Source: Sipunculus nudus
Taxonomy: Eukaryota; Annelida; Sipuncula; Golfingiida; Sipunculidae
Assembly: GCA_026874595.1 (NCBI GenBank)
Contig: CM049321.1
Coordinates: 18,816,979-18,880,978 of the forward strand
Length of the DNA stretch: 64,000 nucleotides
Direction: 5' to 3'
The position numbers were made by a program, and so were the translations under genes. A model generated the notes under the pieces. It was given only the letters and a program-made list of their open reading frames with translations, was not told where the DNA came from and searched no databases. Positions 25,901 to 41,610 of this stretch are shown here, piece by piece. Positions within the stretch are counted from its first letter, which is position 1. Each line of letters opens with the position of its first letter.

Positions 25901-26266
25901 ATAATTATACATACAAATATGTATGATACGATACCTTCCTGGCCGTTTCGTGACAATGCTACCACTGTATCATTGTCACATCCTCAAAAAAATGGATATT
26001 CCAGATTCGTATAACGAGACCAAACTGGCTGAAGCTCTCACATACACACAAAAATGAGAAAGACGAGTGTAAAAAAATAAGTATGTATTCAAGGAAATCT
26101 TACAATTATCTAGGGAGTCGTTTTACTCTCAAGGCAGAATAACAATATCCCATGAATCCGTATTAATGCAATACACAAACAGAGTCCACACACTGCACAG
26201 TTAAAAGAAGTTCGCATGGTCCCTAGCCTACTGGTCACATGACCGTCACGCAAGAGGTCACTCTGT

Positions 26267-26807
26267 TTAACACCGTACACGCACAGGCGCCCCTCGTCGT
26301 AAAACCGGGTCTCCGTTCTCGAAGTAACACAGGTAAAAGAATCCGTTGTCGAATATTTTAAGCCCACGACAATATACAGTTCCAACGGGTCAGCGTATCA
26401 ATTTTTCAGGTCTGTTTTCTATGGCCCCATCACGGCAGATAAACATCAACTTATTACAATTCCGTCTGTAAACGGAACATGCATGTCCGTTAGCGAAATG
26501 TTATTGATGTAGGTTGCCCACAGCCTCTAACATATCATACATCTGGAATCATCCCTGCGCTGAACATTTCATAGGCATCTTTGGAGATTCATGCTAGACA
26601 GACAATCTCTCGGATATCAACATCAGGCGCCTTGCCCCAGAAATTTCTATCTTCGCTTTCCTCTTTCCAGCTTATACATCGATGCTGATGACACGCTTTC
26701 TGACCGTCCTTAGACCATCGTTCGATCGCATGAATACATCAAACTGAACACGCCTCCAGAGACAAACGTATGAAAAATGTATGATGTATGTATCTGTTCT
26801 CCCTTTT
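26267..26807 (-). pseudogene. Cysteine-rich coding relic, unit 4
   Basis: Copy of the unit 1 relic with the same lesions. It has private substitutions near 26550 (aatcatcc for aatcgtcc), 26654 and 26739. Confidence 0.35.
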
Positions 26808-26968
26808 CTATGATATGAAACCCATGTTTATACCCTGTAACAGGAATTCCTTGTCCTCGTCCCCTTCTAGCTCAGTAGCCCATAACTCGGGTGTTTTGAA
26901 AGAGAATTACTAAAGTGTGGGCTATCAAGTCGGCTTTTATCTTGGCAAAGACAGCTGGTTGGTAATCC

Positions 26969-28115
26969 CTATGCCGAGGGGTCCTCTGACCCCTGTGGGT
27001 GAAGTGACCTAGGTTGGGGTTTTCGACACCCTTTGACTGAGCATATGTGGGCATATTTACAATTAGAATTAAACCTGCATGATCCCTTATTAAAGGAGAT
27101 ACAAATCTCCCTCCCTGATAGATCAACTTGTCTCTTATACTGACCCGACTCTATGCAATTTATTGTTTGTCCTGATTCTTAAAGCCCATGTTAATTACTG
27201 GTGCTTTAGGTTGTAACCAAAATTTACTTAAGGTTGGAATTTGTAAACCCCATTGACACTGCAATTTTGCCTGCTCTTTTCGATATAAATCATCGAACAT
27301 GACCACATCGGCCCATCTGTACTGCTGAGCTAAATCAGTAACTTGGATAAGGTAGGCCAAATATTCTGGAATATTAGCGAGACCCACCTTACCCTGTCTC
27401 ATTAAGGTATCAAGAATTCTGAGAGCCGATCAAAACCATAGCTCTTTTGAGATCGACTCAAGTTTAGGTTCCTTTTTTTTAATTTAAAATATAAATCCAC
27501 CCCCCCCCCCCCCGCTACCTGGGAGACTAGCTCCTCAACATCAATGTTATGCATACTACCTATCACAGGTCTAGCAAAGTCAATGATCTTTAGATAAGGA
27601 ATGTCCGTTACGGGTCTCAAATACATCGATGTTGATTCACACTGCAGTACCGTAGTTAGGGTTCCCCTACCCTGTGTTGCTTGGCCTTGGTGTACCAGGG
27701 GCGGTTGATCTAGCCTTTCTTGGGCCTGGAGAAGCGCCATGTTATGCCATGCTCGGGCTTCATCATCTTGTCTACGAGGATGTGGTACAGTTGTTGTTGA
27801 CTCGTCCCACAGGGAGCCAAGGATTTCATCAACCGTTGACTGCAGAATGCCGATTTCTTGTGTCGTTTTATTTTGAGCCGTCATACAGACGGACGGACGA
27901 CAGCTGGGCTGCTCTACGCCGCCATTTTGGATGCCTCCTCTCGTACAGTTTAGACGTTTTACGGCAAGTCGTAAAGCCAGTGATTGTGCTAATGGTAAAA
28001 CCGGTATCGTTTTTAACACGTCCTCATCCAGCATCTGGAATTATTCTATCGACGTGAATCCGTGATGTGCTAAAACTGTGAGAGTTTCTTGTGTCAAATT
28101 GTTCTTAATGCCCAT
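26969..28115 (-). pseudogene. Degraded gag-like mobile-element protein, unit 4
   Basis: Same architecture and lesions. The C tract at 27500-27513 is 14 bases. It carries the D to E variant also seen in unit 2. Confidence 0.55.
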
Positions 28116-30611
28116 TGCTGGACAGCAAAATCAAATGGTGTGTCCACCACCGCCTGTTTCTCCTACCCAGAGTCCTCTGTTGAGCCCATTAGGAATTAAA
28201 GTGTACCTCGCCGCTGCAAACGCAGGTCGATTTTGTTGACTTGTCAGCGTATCAAACGTATCGCTGTAGGTACAATGCGAACTTCCAATGATTCAGTATA
28301 GCTTATGGGCACCACAAACAAGCCCAGCGTAATTATGTCTATTGAGGATTTGAGTAGGCCTACATACCTCGCCATTGCGTTACTATAACGTTGCAAAGAG
28401 TCGACTGTGTTGACATATAACTATAAGACAGTTGTAAAAGGTATAAAAACGCCAGTGTTTGTTATGTCGTTAATGTGTGGCTTTTTACCTTGTGGGCACA
28501 ACAACAAGACGCCTGTATCTCCTTGGAGTAAAGAGTTCGCTAGCCGCGAAAGCCAAGAAAAAATGCGTGTCCTTTGTGGTCTTTTAAACGTTAAGTAGCC
28601 CTTAACAACCAAGCAGGGTTGGCCTAACGCCGGTTGGCTGTGGCCACACGTGACCACAGCCGAGCGACCTCATTAGCTGCTCCTAAAATTCAAGTCACTT
28701 TTGTGGACTGCTCACTTTAAAATATAACGGCCCAGCAATCAAATGACAATAAAATTGTATATATTCTTACCTGCGATCTTTGGATGACCCCTTTCGGACA
28801 CTCCGTATTTTAACATTATAAATAGAATAATTACTGGCATTTCGAACTATAACTCTCCGACAGGACTCTTTCTAAGCCAGCTGGATCATAAAACGCAGAA
28901 ACATTAAAATAATATATTATCTTAAAATATAAGCCAAACTAAACCATCTTTGAATGACACATTAATTATATGATACAATTACAGTTCCAATTAGTTTAGA
29001 TAATCATTAATTTCAGTTGAGCATAATTGATATAATTTGTTGTAGAATACAAATTTTACTAATGGTCTGAATAATAACAGCAGAGGCAAAATGTAGGGAA
29101 GTTATTTATTTAATTATATGATTAAATAGATGATATTTGACTTGAAATGTTATGACAATTCCATGTGTACTTAGTGTCAAAGCAATGTCATCGTGTGGGT
29201 AAAAGTTTATTTAGACTTCTATGATTCGGAGTTTATTGATGGAGCTTACAATAACAAACATGTTTGGGTTTCGGTGTACACAAGGCCTTGTAAAGCAAAT
29301 GGGTATAACATCTGGTATTATTTTGCTACCTTCTCCAAAATGAATATGAACCACGCTAATGACATTGTTCCCTGTGGATCTGGTTAATATCATATGAAAA
29401 GATAGTTGACGGGAAACCACACTTAAATAACCACTTATTAATTTTGTGTCAAAATTGTTTGACAACGGAACGGTGTCTTTTCAAGGGTTCGTTACGGATG
29501 CTTTGGCTGTTTCCTGGGTTATCATTGCAAGAGAAATCAACATGCGCAACTGTTATATAACTTAATAAGATACTGACAACAACAAAAATATTTGTAAACA
29601 ATTTATTTGGAATGAAAAATTAAGGACAAGAGTTAAACTTAATAATAAATTTAATTTAATTGGAGGAAAATGCTTCCTTGACATTTGATTACAAAATAGG
29701 GAAGTGATAACGGTATAGAGAACAATGGACTTAGATACACACCTAATTTTTTTTTTCTCCATGAAAAGTGATTTGTTTTATCATTTGCAAATTACAGGGC
29801 ACTTCATCCATAAACTTAACTTCCTTGATGGCGTATTAACTATACATTTGTACAAATTATAATGATGGCGCAATAAGAGAATTATATTTTAATGATGCCG
29901 TATTCTTAAATGCGATTTAGCTAAATGTAGGCAAAGTGCTGTCTCTTTGACAACCATATGGACATAGGTATGTTTGCTTAGCCTTAAAGAAAAAAAGGAC
30001 AGAAATAAACCAGTGATATACCTTAATCGATGGTCAACCATTAACCACGAGTGAGACCGAGCCAAAATTCACTGTTGCATTTCCTGAACACAAAGGCATT
30101 TTACTATTTCTTCGTTGACAGTTGTGGCCTAAGACATGCCCATAACCTTACATAACCATACCTTTGTTTGAAACCAATCACATTTATCGAAAATATCTTT
30201 AGACAGATTATCCCCCAGACTGATCATGCGTACTTTATCCGTGCTGCGAGCATGCTGTGCATTTTAAATTACGCAAGCAAAGCATTTTTATTCAATGCAT
30301 TAAAATCCAGAATGGTTGTGTCTCTACTTATCTGTATTTTAATTGTTCAATGAATTTCACGTTATCGTATACTGATTAAATTTGGTACGCGAACCCTAAC
30401 GTATAATGCATTTCGTGTTAATTGCGTCATTGCAAAAAATGTGATTTTGCTTAAATGCGCTACTGCCTACCATTTTTTTCTGGCAAACAAAGCCATTCAG
30501 AACGACGTTTTATTCAATGCTGTTTTCTTTTATTCCTTTTAAGCGGAACACTTGTGGCCCGGGCTTTGTAACGGATAATACTCCACTCATTTTTCGTAAT
30601 AAGTGACCAGA

Positions 30612-30613
<2 letters not shown>

Positions 30614-30673
<60 letters not shown>
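30614..30673. repeat. (TA)n microsatellite, unit 4
   Basis: Uninterrupted run of about 60 bp. The TT that precedes the run in other copies is absent. Confidence 0.9.
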
Positions 30674-30675
<2 letters not shown>

Positions 30676-33600
30676 CTGTATTTATATGCAATAAAAAATC
30701 AATAATCCATAAGTAGCCTCATGCTGACCCTCGTGATAAATATTAGAAATGGTAACCTGTTAATAAAGGTGACGCTTGGTTAAACAGAAGAGGTGTTAAC
30801 CCTCTGTTATAGTTAATAAATGACTCTTCTACCGTACGTTGGCCATTGACCCATTTTCATGTTGAATGATTGGTCAATATTGAGCCTAACCAGGCCGATA
30901 CCAGACCATATTCTTTTAAAAAATAACTAACTTTCTCTTTATTTTGAAATGGGAGAAATCTGTTTTACCGCAGACGAAAAGTAAAGGCATTCACGAATGG
31001 TACATTTTTTAAACCAATACGCCAGCTTCTAAAATTATTTAGAAAAAAAAATATTAGATGCATTTAATTGTAAGCTCCGCTTTGTTGTTACAATGAATGA
31101 CAGCAGAAATGGCAAAGCCCAGAATGCTACACAAATAATGTACCTGGTGTAAAAGAAAAGTAATGCTTAATAGTAGTACCTTGGTGTAAATCACAGTTTG
31201 CTCTCTAAGAAAGATACAAGAGAACCTGCAAATACATCATGTGGAATGCACCCCTTCTCCTGTTGTATATAGATCCAAAGGCAAGTTGTACAGCAACAAG
31301 GTGATAACAGTCAGAGATATTTGGAAATGTATGTGTTTCACTATGATACATTTGTTTGTGATATGCAGCTGATAGGTATTTTACTCGGTTGTCGTGGTTA
31401 TAAAAAAAAACCGAGCCATTTATGTAAAGCTCTGGTTAATCATTTTGTCATGAACACTCATCATAGTTCATCAAAAATACAAGAATTAGTTCCTGAGTGG
31501 AACTTAAGTGGCTGAGTGACTCATTGTTCAACAAGGATATCCTATTAATTCATCTAATTACTTTTGTCCAACAACGAAAGGAGAACACTTAAGAACTATT
31601 AACGGTAATCTGGTTTAACAACGGGCAGTAATATTGACCTTATTATTAATTTTTCCATTAAAGATGAAAAGCTATGGGATAAAGTTACCCTCTTATCATT
31701 TGATGTATCTTTTTATGTTATTATGATATAAGTCGGGTAGTCATGCCGTTTTGGACAGACCAATATCATTATTTTCCTGGTTACATCATATATGTTTATT
31801 TATATATTGGTCTTCGTATATACGACAAGCCTGTCATATATAACCTCTTTATGTCAATTATTTATGCTTTCCTGCTTGTTCATTATCGAACAATTGGATG
31901 CTAATATAAATTTATCTCTTACAACCCTGAGATGCAAATATAAATAAAAATAAACCTGCAAAACCATAAAACGTGTGTAAAACAGGGCATATACCTTCTA
32001 CAAATAACCGAAGCCTCACGAACCTCTTGTGTAAACATTCATTTAGCTTAAAAAAGAGGGTATCAGTAGTACAATATAATTATGTTGAGTGTGGAATGCA
32101 GAAGCAATGTTTGCCTTTGCTTGATATTTTTCTATATCTGACTGATATACTCATCGAAGAAACGTGTTTTCATGCTTAACCTTTTATTGAGGGACACACA
32201 TGAATTTTTACCAGGTATTAAAAATTAGAGTTCCCTTTTAACATTAAACGAAACGCTCCAAAATAATAACGATGCACGTATCGCATATCTCCCTAGAAAT
32301 TTTTGAACAACACCGCCCTACTAGCGACCAATAGAATCAGTATCCCATATTAATGTTTAAAATTTATGAAACCTATGGCTCGTTTACTGCAACATTAATT
32401 ATTTCATCAGATTCATATGATTTTTCCTGTGATCTAGAATGAATATTTACATTCAAAATAGAAAAAAAATCATAAAAAATATATTTGCCATATGTCAGGG
32501 GAATATTGTTTTGAATTATTTGGTATAATGAAAAGCAAGCGTTATAATAACATTCGATCGCAAATACGAATATTATGTCATTGACAAACTCTAATTATTG
32601 TAATAATTTAAGTTCAGGATACCTTTAATCTGTTTAAGCATTATTTCTTAAAAATGAAATTTGCCATTCCGGCAAACGGGAGATTCGTTTGGTTTCCACT
32701 GGCACTTGGGGAATGCTAACGATCTTATTGTGCCACCAACTGGTTGACTGTAGTTTCCTTTAGCCTAACTTAATTTTTCCTTTTGCCACTTATATCTTTT
32801 GTTAAAAATGTAATTTGCTTAATAAGAAAGTAAAGCATGGAGACCGCAACAGATATCATTCGAAACATTGCACACATATCTCATCAGAATACTCTAATAC
32901 CTAGCATGATTTGGATGGGTTCAAGTACTGACAATATAAATAGCATATAGGTTCTTTTCCTGGACACAAATGTAACACGCCTTGATAAAGCATAATAAAA
33001 TAAATTGCATCTAAACCATGCTTTATAGGTCCGAAGCATGATCAGTATCTACATCTTCTACTTAAGTATGATTTGATGGAAGTCAAAAGTCACAACAGAT
33101 GAATGATTCAGTCTTAAAAATGTTTAATATCAGTAGTAAACCAGAAAGACAAATTTTGAACGAAAAAGAACACAACTAAAGCTTTTTAATGTTGGTAAGT
33201 GCAAAGTAATCAATGTACTATATCTGACTATCGGGGGTTCGCTTCCGTAGGGAAAGATATCAATTATCATTACAATATTTTACTTAAAAAATAACTGTAT
33301 CAATGGACAAAATAGACAAATATGTAACCGTTTGAAATCTATCATTACTACAAAAATTTACAAAATTGTAATCAATTACGATTACAAAAAAAAATCGTTT
33401 GTAATTAATCAAGATTACGGAAAACGATTTCCCAATGACTGGATGTAATCTTTCGTGCTTGCGCGGAGAAGAAAGCGTTTTACAATTCGACTCCCCAGGT
33501 CCCACTATAATTACACGAAACAATTCATTGGGACTATTATCTGACCATTAATCGCAAATATTCTTTCCAGGAATAGTAATAATTATACATACAAATATGT

Positions 33601-33945
33601 ATGATACGATACCTTCCTGACCGTTTCGTGACAATGCTACCACTGTATCATTGTCACATCCTCAAAAAAAATGGATATTCCAGATTCGTATAACGAGACC
33701 AAACTGGCTGAAGCTCTCACATACACACAAAAATGAGAAAGACGAGTGTAAAAAAATAAGTATGTATTCAAGGAAATCTTACAATTATCTAGGGAGTCGT
33801 TTTACTCTCAAGGCAGAATAACAATATCCCATGAATCCGTATTAATGCAATACACAAACAGAGTCCACACACTGCACAGTTAAAAGAAGTTCGCACGGTC
33901 CCTAGCCTACTGGTCACATGACCGTCACGCAAGAGGTCACTCTGT

Positions 33946-34486
33946 TTAACACCGTACACGCACAGGCGCCCCTCGTCGTAAAACCGGGTCTCCGTTCTCG
34001 AAGTAACACAGGTAAAAGAATCCGTTGTCGAATATTTTAAGCCCACGACAATATACAGTCCCAACGGGTCAGCGTATCAATTTTTCAGGTCTGTTTTCTA
34101 TGGCCCCATCACGGCAGATAAACATCAACTTATTACAATTCCGTCTGTAAACGGAACATGCATGTCCGTTAGCGAAATGTTATTGATGTAGGTTGCCCAC
34201 AGCCTCTAACATATCATACATCTGGAATCGTCCCTGCGCTGAACATTTCATAGGCATCTTTGGAGATTCATGCTAGACAGACAATCTCTCGGATATCAAC
34301 ATCAGGCGCCTTGCCCCAGAAATTTCTATCTTTGCTTTCCTCTTTCCAGCTTATACATCGATGCTGATGACACGCTTTCTGACCGTCCTTAGACCATCGT
34401 TCGATCGCATGAATACAACAAACTGAACACGCCTCCAGAGACAAACGTATGAAAAATGTATGATGTATGTATCTGTTCTCCCTTTT
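33946..34486 (-). pseudogene. Cysteine-rich coding relic, unit 5
   Basis: Copy of the unit 1 relic with the same stops and frame change. Confidence 0.35.
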
Positions 34487-34647
34487 CTATGATATGAAAC
34501 CCATGTTTATACCCTGTAACAGGAATTCCTTGTCCTCGTCCCCTTCTAGCTCAGTAGCCCATAACTCGGGTGTTTTGAAAGAGAATTACTAAAGTGTGGG
34601 CTATCAAGTCGGCTTTTATCTTGGCAAAGACAGCTGGTTGGTAATCC

Positions 34648-35791
34648 CTATGCCGAGGGGTCCTCTGACCCCTGTGGGTGAAGTGACCTAGGTTGGGGTT
34701 TTCCACACCCTTTGACTGAGCATATGTGGGCATATTTACAATTAGAATTAAACCTGCATGATCCCTTATTAAAGGAGATACAAATCTCCCTCCCTGATAG
34801 ATCAACTTGTCTCTTATACTGACCCGACTCTATGCAATTTATTGTTTGTCCTGATTCTTAAAGCCCATGTTAATTACTGGTGCTTTAGGTTGTAACCAAA
34901 ATTTGCTTAAGGTTGGAATTTGTAAACCCCATTGACACTGCAATTTTGCCTGCTCTTTTCGATATAAATCATCGAACATGACCACATCGGCCCATCTGTA
35001 CTGCTGAGCTAAATCAGTAACTTGGATAAGGTAGGCCAAATATTCTGGAATATTAGCGAGACCCACCTTACCCTGTCTCATTAAGGTATCAAGAATTCTG
35101 AGAGCCGATCAAAACCATAGCTCTTTTGAGATCGACTCAAGTTTAGGTTCCTTTTTTTTAATTTAAAATATAAATCCACCCCCCCCCCCGCTACCTGGGA
35201 GACTAGCTCCTCAACATCAATGTTATGCATACTACCTATCACAGGTCTAGCAAAGTCAATGATCTTTAGATAAGGAATGTCCGTTACGGGTCTCAAATAC
35301 ATCGATGTTGAATCACACTGCAGTACCGTAGTTAGGGTTCCCCTACCCTGTGTTGCTTGGCCTTGGTGTACCAGGGGCGGTTGATCTAGCCTTTCTTGGG
35401 CCTGGAGAAGCGCCATGTTATGCCATGCTCGGGCTTCATCATCTTGTCTACGAGGATGTGGTACAGTTGTTGTTGACTCGTCCCACAGGGAGCCAAGGAT
35501 TTCATCAACCGTTGACTGCAGAATGCCGATTTCTTGTGTCGTTTTATTTTGAGCCGTCATACAGACGGACGGACGACAGCTGGGCTGCTCTACGCCGCCA
35601 TTTTGGATGCCTCCTCTCGTACAGTTTAGACGTTTTACGGCAAGTCGTAAAGCCAGTGATTGTGCTAATGGTAAAACCGGTATCGTTTTTAACACGTCCT
35701 CATCCAGCATCTGGAATTATTCTATCGACGTGAATCCGTGATGTGCTAAAACTGTGAGAGTTTCTTGTGTCAAATTGTTCTTAATGCCCAT
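34648..35791 (-). pseudogene. Degraded gag-like mobile-element protein, unit 5
   Basis: Same architecture and lesions. The C tract at 35179-35189 is 11 bases. One synonymous change lies in the 80-codon block near 34905. Confidence 0.55.
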
Positions 35792-38289
35792 TGCTGGACA
35801 GCAAAATCAAATGGTGTGTCCACCACCGCCTGTTTCTCCTACCCAGAGTCCTCTGTTGAGCCCATTAGGAATTAAAGTGTACCTCGCCGCTACAAACGCA
35901 GGTCGATTTTGTTGACTTGTCAGCGTATCAAACGTATCGCTGTAGGTACAATGCGAACTTCCAATGATTCAGTATAGCTTATGGGCACCACAAACAAGCC
36001 CAGCGTAATTATGTCTATTGAGGATTTGAGTAGGCCTACATACCTCGCCATTGCGTTACTATAACGTTGCAAAGAGTCGACTGTGTTGACATATAACTAT
36101 AAGACAGTTGTAAAAGGTATAAAAACGCCAGTGTTTGTTATGTCGTTAATGTGTGGCTTTTTACCTTGTTGGCACAACAACAAGACGCCTGTATCTCCTT
36201 GGAGTAAAGAGTTCGCTAGCCGCGAAAGCCAAGAAAAAATGCGTGTCCTTTGTGGTCTTTTAAACGTTAAGTAGCCCTTAACAACCAAGCAGGGTTGGCC
36301 TAACGCCGGTTGGCTGTGGCCACACGTGACCACAGCCGAGCGACCTCATTAGCTGCTCCTAAAATTCAAGTCACTTTTGTGGACTGCTCACTTTAAAATA
36401 TAACGGCCCAGCAATCAAATGACAATAAAATTGTATATATTCTTACCTGCGATCTTTGGATGACCCCTTACGGACACTCCGTATTTTAACATTATAAATA
36501 GAATAATTACTGGCATTTCGAACTATAACTCTCCGACAGGACTCTTTCTAAGCCAGCTGGATCATAAAACGCAGAAACATTAAAATAATATATTATCTTA
36601 AATTATAAGCCAAACTAAACCATCTTTGAATGACATATTAATTATATGATACAATTACAGTTCCAATTAGTTTAGATAATCATTAATTTCAGTTGAGCAT
36701 AATTGATATAATTTGTTGTAGAATACAAATTTTACTAATGGTCTGAATAATAACAGCAGAGGCAAAATGTAGGGAAGTTATTTATTTAATTATATGATTA
36801 AATAGATGATATTTGACTTGAGATGTTATGACAATTCCATGTGTACTTAGTGTCAAAGCAATGTCATCGTGTGGGTAAAAGTTTATTTAGACTTCTATGA
36901 TTCGGAGTTTATTGATGGAGCTTACAATAACAAACATGTTTGGGTTTCGGTGTACACAAGGCCTTGTAAAGCAAATGGGTATAACATCTGGTATTATTTT
37001 GCTACCTTCTCCAAAATGAATATGAACCACGCTAATGACATTGTTCCCTGTGGACTCTGGTTAATATCATATGAAAAGATAGTTGACGGGAAACCACACT
37101 TAAATAACCACTTATTAATTTTGTGTCAAAATTGTTTGACAACGGAACGGTGTCTTTTCAAGGGTTCGTTACGGATGCTTTGGCTGTTTCCTGGGTTATC
37201 ATTGCAAGAGAAATCAACATGCGCAACTGTTATATAACTTAATAAGATACTGACAACAACAAAAATATTTGTAAACAATTTATTTGGAATGAAAAATTAA
37301 GGACAAGAGTTAAACTTAATAATAAATTTAATTTAATTGGAGGAAAATGTTTCCTTGACATTTGATTACAAAATAGGGAAGTGATAACGGTATAGAGAAC
37401 AATGGACTTAGATACACACCTAATTTTTTTTTCTCCATGAAAAGTGATTTGTTTTATCATTTGCAAATTACAGGGCACTTCATCCATAAACTTAACTTCC
37501 TTGATGGCGTATTAACTATACATTTGTACAAATTATAATGATGGCGCAATAAGAGAATTATATTTTAAAGATGCCGTATTCTTAAATGCGATTTAGCTAA
37601 ATGTAGGCAAAGTGCTGTCTCTTTGACAACCATATGGACATAGGTATGTTTGCTTAGCCTTAAAGAAAAAAAGGACAGAAATAAACCAGTGATATACCTT
37701 AATCGATGGTCAACCATTAACCACGAGTGAGACCGAGCCAAAATTCACTGTTGCATTTCCTGAACACAAAGGCATTTTTCTATTTCTTCGTTGACAGTTG
37801 TGGCCTAAGACATGCCCATAACCTTACATAACCATACCTTTGTTTGAAACCAATCACATTAATCGAAAATATCTTTAGACAGATTATCCCCCAGACTGAT
37901 CATGCGTACTTTATCCGTGCTGCGAGCATGCTGTGCATTTTAAATTACGCAAGCAAAGCATTTTTATTCAATGCATTAAAATCCAGAATGGTTGTGTCTC
38001 TACTTATCTGTATTTTAATTGTTCAATGAATTTCACGTTATCGTATACTGATTAAATTTGGTACGCGAACACTAACGTATAATGCATTTCGTGTTAATTG
38101 CGTCATTGCAAAAAATGTGATTTTGCTTAAATGCGCTACTGCCTACCATTTTTTTCTGGCAAACAAAGCCATTCAGAACGACGTTTTATTCAATGCTGTT
38201 TTCTTTTATTCCTTTTAAGCGGAACACTTGTGGCCCGGGCTTTGTAACGGATAATACTCCACTCATTTTTCGTAATAAGTGACCAGAGC

Positions 38290-38292
<3 letters not shown>

Positions 38293-38339
<47 letters not shown>
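38293..38339. repeat. (TA)n microsatellite, unit 5
   Basis: Uninterrupted run of about 47 bp. Confidence 0.9.
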
Positions 38340-38341
<2 letters not shown>

Positions 38342-41300
38342 CTGTATTTATATGCAATAAAAAATCAATAATCCATAAGTAGCCTCATGCTGACCCTCGT
38401 GATAAATATTAGAAATGGTAACCTGTTAATAAAGGTGACGCTTGGTTAAACAGAAGAGGTGTTAACCCTCTGTTATAGTTAATAAATGACTCTTCTACCG
38501 TACGTTGGCCATTGACCCATTTTCATGTTGAATGATTGGTCAATATTGAGCCTAACCAGGCCGATACCAGACCATATTCTTTTAAAAAATAACTAACTTT
38601 CTCTTTATTTTGAAATGGGAGAAATCTGTTTTACCGCAGACGAAAAGTAAAGGCATTCACGAATGGTACATTTTTTAAACCAATACGCCAGCTTCTAAAA
38701 TTATTTAGAAAAAAAAATATTAGATGCATTTAATTGTAAGCTCCGCTTTGTTGTTACAATGAATGACAGCAGAAATGGCAAAGCCCAGAATGCTACACAA
38801 ATAATGTACCTGGTGTAAAAGAAAAGTAATGCTTAATAGTAGTACCTTGGTGTAAATCACAGTTTGCTCTCTAAGAAAGATACAAGAGAACCTGCAAATA
38901 CATCATGTGGAATGCACCCCTTCTCCTGTTGTATATAGATCCAAAGGCAAGTTGTACAGCAACAAGGTGATAACAGTCAGAGATATTTGGAAATGTATGT
39001 GTTTCACTATGATACATTTGTTTGTGATATGCAGCTGATAGGTATTTTACTCGGTTGTCGTGGTTATAAAAAAAACCGAGCCATTTATGTAAAGCTCTGG
39101 TTAATCATTTTGTCATGAACACTCATCATAGTTCATCAAAAATACAAGAATTAGTTCCTGAGTGGAACTTAAGTGGCTGAGTGACTCATTGTTCAACAAG
39201 GATATCCTATTAATTCATCTAATTACTTTTGTCCAACAACGAAAGGAGAACACTTAAGAACTATTAACGGTAATCTGGTTTAACAACGGGCAGTAATATT
39301 GACCTTATTATTAATTTTTCCATTAAAGATGAAAAGCTATGGGATAAAGTTACCCTCTTATCATTTGATGTATCTTTTTATGTTATTATGATATAAGTCG
39401 GGTAGTCATGCCGTTTTGGACAGACCAATATCATTATTTTCCTGGTTACATCATATATGTTTATTTATATATGGGTCTTCGTATATACGACAAGCCTGTC
39501 ATATATAACCTCTTTATGTCAATTATTTATGCTTTACTGCTTGTTCATTATCGAACAATTGGATGTTAATATAAATTTATCTCTTACAACCCTGCGATGC
39601 AAATATAAATAAAAATAAACCTGCAAAACCATAAAACGTGTGTAAAACAGGGCATATACCTTCTACAAATAACCGAAGCCTCACGAACCTCTTGTGTAAA
39701 CATTCATTTAGCTTAAAAAAGAGGGTATCAGTAGTACAATATAATTATGTTGAGTGTGGAATGCAGAAGCAATGTTTGCCTTTGCTTGATATTTTTCTAT
39801 ATCTGACTGATATACTCATCGAAGAAACGTGTTTTCATGCTTAACCTTTTATTGAGGGACACACATGAATTTTTACCAGGTATTAAAAATTAGAGTTCCC
39901 TTTTAACATTAAACGAAACGCTCCAAAATAATAACGATGCACGTATCGCATATCTCCCTAGAAATTTTTGAACAACACCGCCCTACTAGCGACCAATAGA
40001 ATCAGTATCCCATATTAATGTTTAAAATTTATGAAACCTATGGCTCGTTTACTGCAACATTAATTATTTCATCAGATTCATATGATTTTTCCTGTGATCT
40101 AGAATGAATATTTACATTCAAAATAGAAAAAAAATCATAAAAAATATATTTGCCATATGTCAGGGGAATATTGTTTTGAATTATTTGGTATAATGAAAAG
40201 CAAGCGTTATAATAACATTCGATCGCAAATACGAATATTATGTCATTGACAAACTCTAATTATTGTAATAATTTAAGTTCAGGATACCTTTAATCTGTTT
40301 AAGCATTATTTCTTAAAAATGAAATTTGCCATTCCGGCAAACGGGAGATTCGTTTGGTTTCCACTGGCACTTGGGGAATGCTAACGATCTTATTGTGCCA
40401 CCAACTGGTTGACTGTAGTTTCCTTTAGCCTAACTTAATTTTTCCTTTTGCCACTTATATCTTTTGTTAAAAATGTAATTTGCTTAATAAGAAAGTAAAG
40501 CATGGAGACCGCAACAGATATCATTCGAAACATTGCACACATATCTCATCAGAATACTCTAATACCTAGCATGATTTGGATGGGTTCAAGTACTGACAAT
40601 ATAAAGAGCATATAGGTTCTTTTCCTGGACACAAATGTAACACGCCTTGATAAAGCATAATAAAATAAATTGCATCTAAACCATGCTTTATAGGTCCGAA
40701 GCATGATCAGTATCTACATCTTCTACTTAAGTATGATTTGATGGAAGTCAAAAGTCACAACAGATGAATGATTCAGTCTTAAAAATGTTTAATATCAGTA
40801 GTAAACCAGAAAGACAAATTTTGAACGAAAAAGAACACAACTAAAGCTTTTTAATGTTGGTAAGTGCAAAGTAATCAATGTACTATATCTGACTATCGGG
40901 GGTTCGCTTCCGTAGGGAAAGATATCAATTATCATTACAATATTTTACTTAAAAAATAAATGTATCAATGGACAAAATAGACAAATATGTAACCGTTTGA
41001 AATCTATCATTACTACAAAAATTTACAAAATTGTAATCAATTACGATTACAAAAAAAAATCGTTTGTAATTAATCAAGATTACGGAAAACGATTTCCCAA
41101 TGACTGGATGTAATCTTTCGTGCTTGCGCGGAGAAGAAAGCGTTTTACAATTCGACTCCCCAGGTCCCACTATAATTACACGAAACAATTCATTGGGACT
41201 ATTATCTGACCATTAATCGCAAATATTCTTTCCAGGAATAGTAATAATTATACATACAAATATGTATGATACGATACCTTCCTGACCGTTTCGTGACAAT

Positions 41301-41610
41301 GCTACCACTGTATCATTGTCACATCCTCAAAAAAAATGGATATTCCAGATTCGTATAACGAGACCAAACTGGCTGAAGCTCTCACATACACACAAAAATG
41401 AGAAAGACGAGTGTAAAAAAATAAGTATGTATTCAAGGAAATCTTACAATTATCTAGGGAGTCGTTTTACTCTCAAGGCAGAATAACAATATCCCATGAA
41501 TCCGTATTAATGCAATACACAAACAGAGTCCACACACTGCACAGTTAAAAGAAGTTCGCATGGTCCCTAGCCTACTGGTCACATGACCGTCACGCAAGAG
41601 GTCACTCTGT

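Larger units (their letters stand above)
23036..30712 (+). repeat. Tandem unit 4 (7677 bp)
   Basis: Complete copy. Its left part shares two alleles only with unit 1 (near 23863 and 23971), while its right part belongs to the variant class of units 2, 6 and 7. This makes it an apparent mosaic. Private changes include 'gcgatttaataac' near 24861 and loss of the TT before the (TA)n tract. Confidence 0.96.
30713..38378 (+). repeat. Tandem unit 5 (7666 bp)
   Basis: Complete copy, closest by shared alleles to unit 3. One extra A in an A-run near 31400 opens a short plus-strand frame absent from other copies, which shows that such frames are incidental. The C tract is 11 bases. Confidence 0.96.
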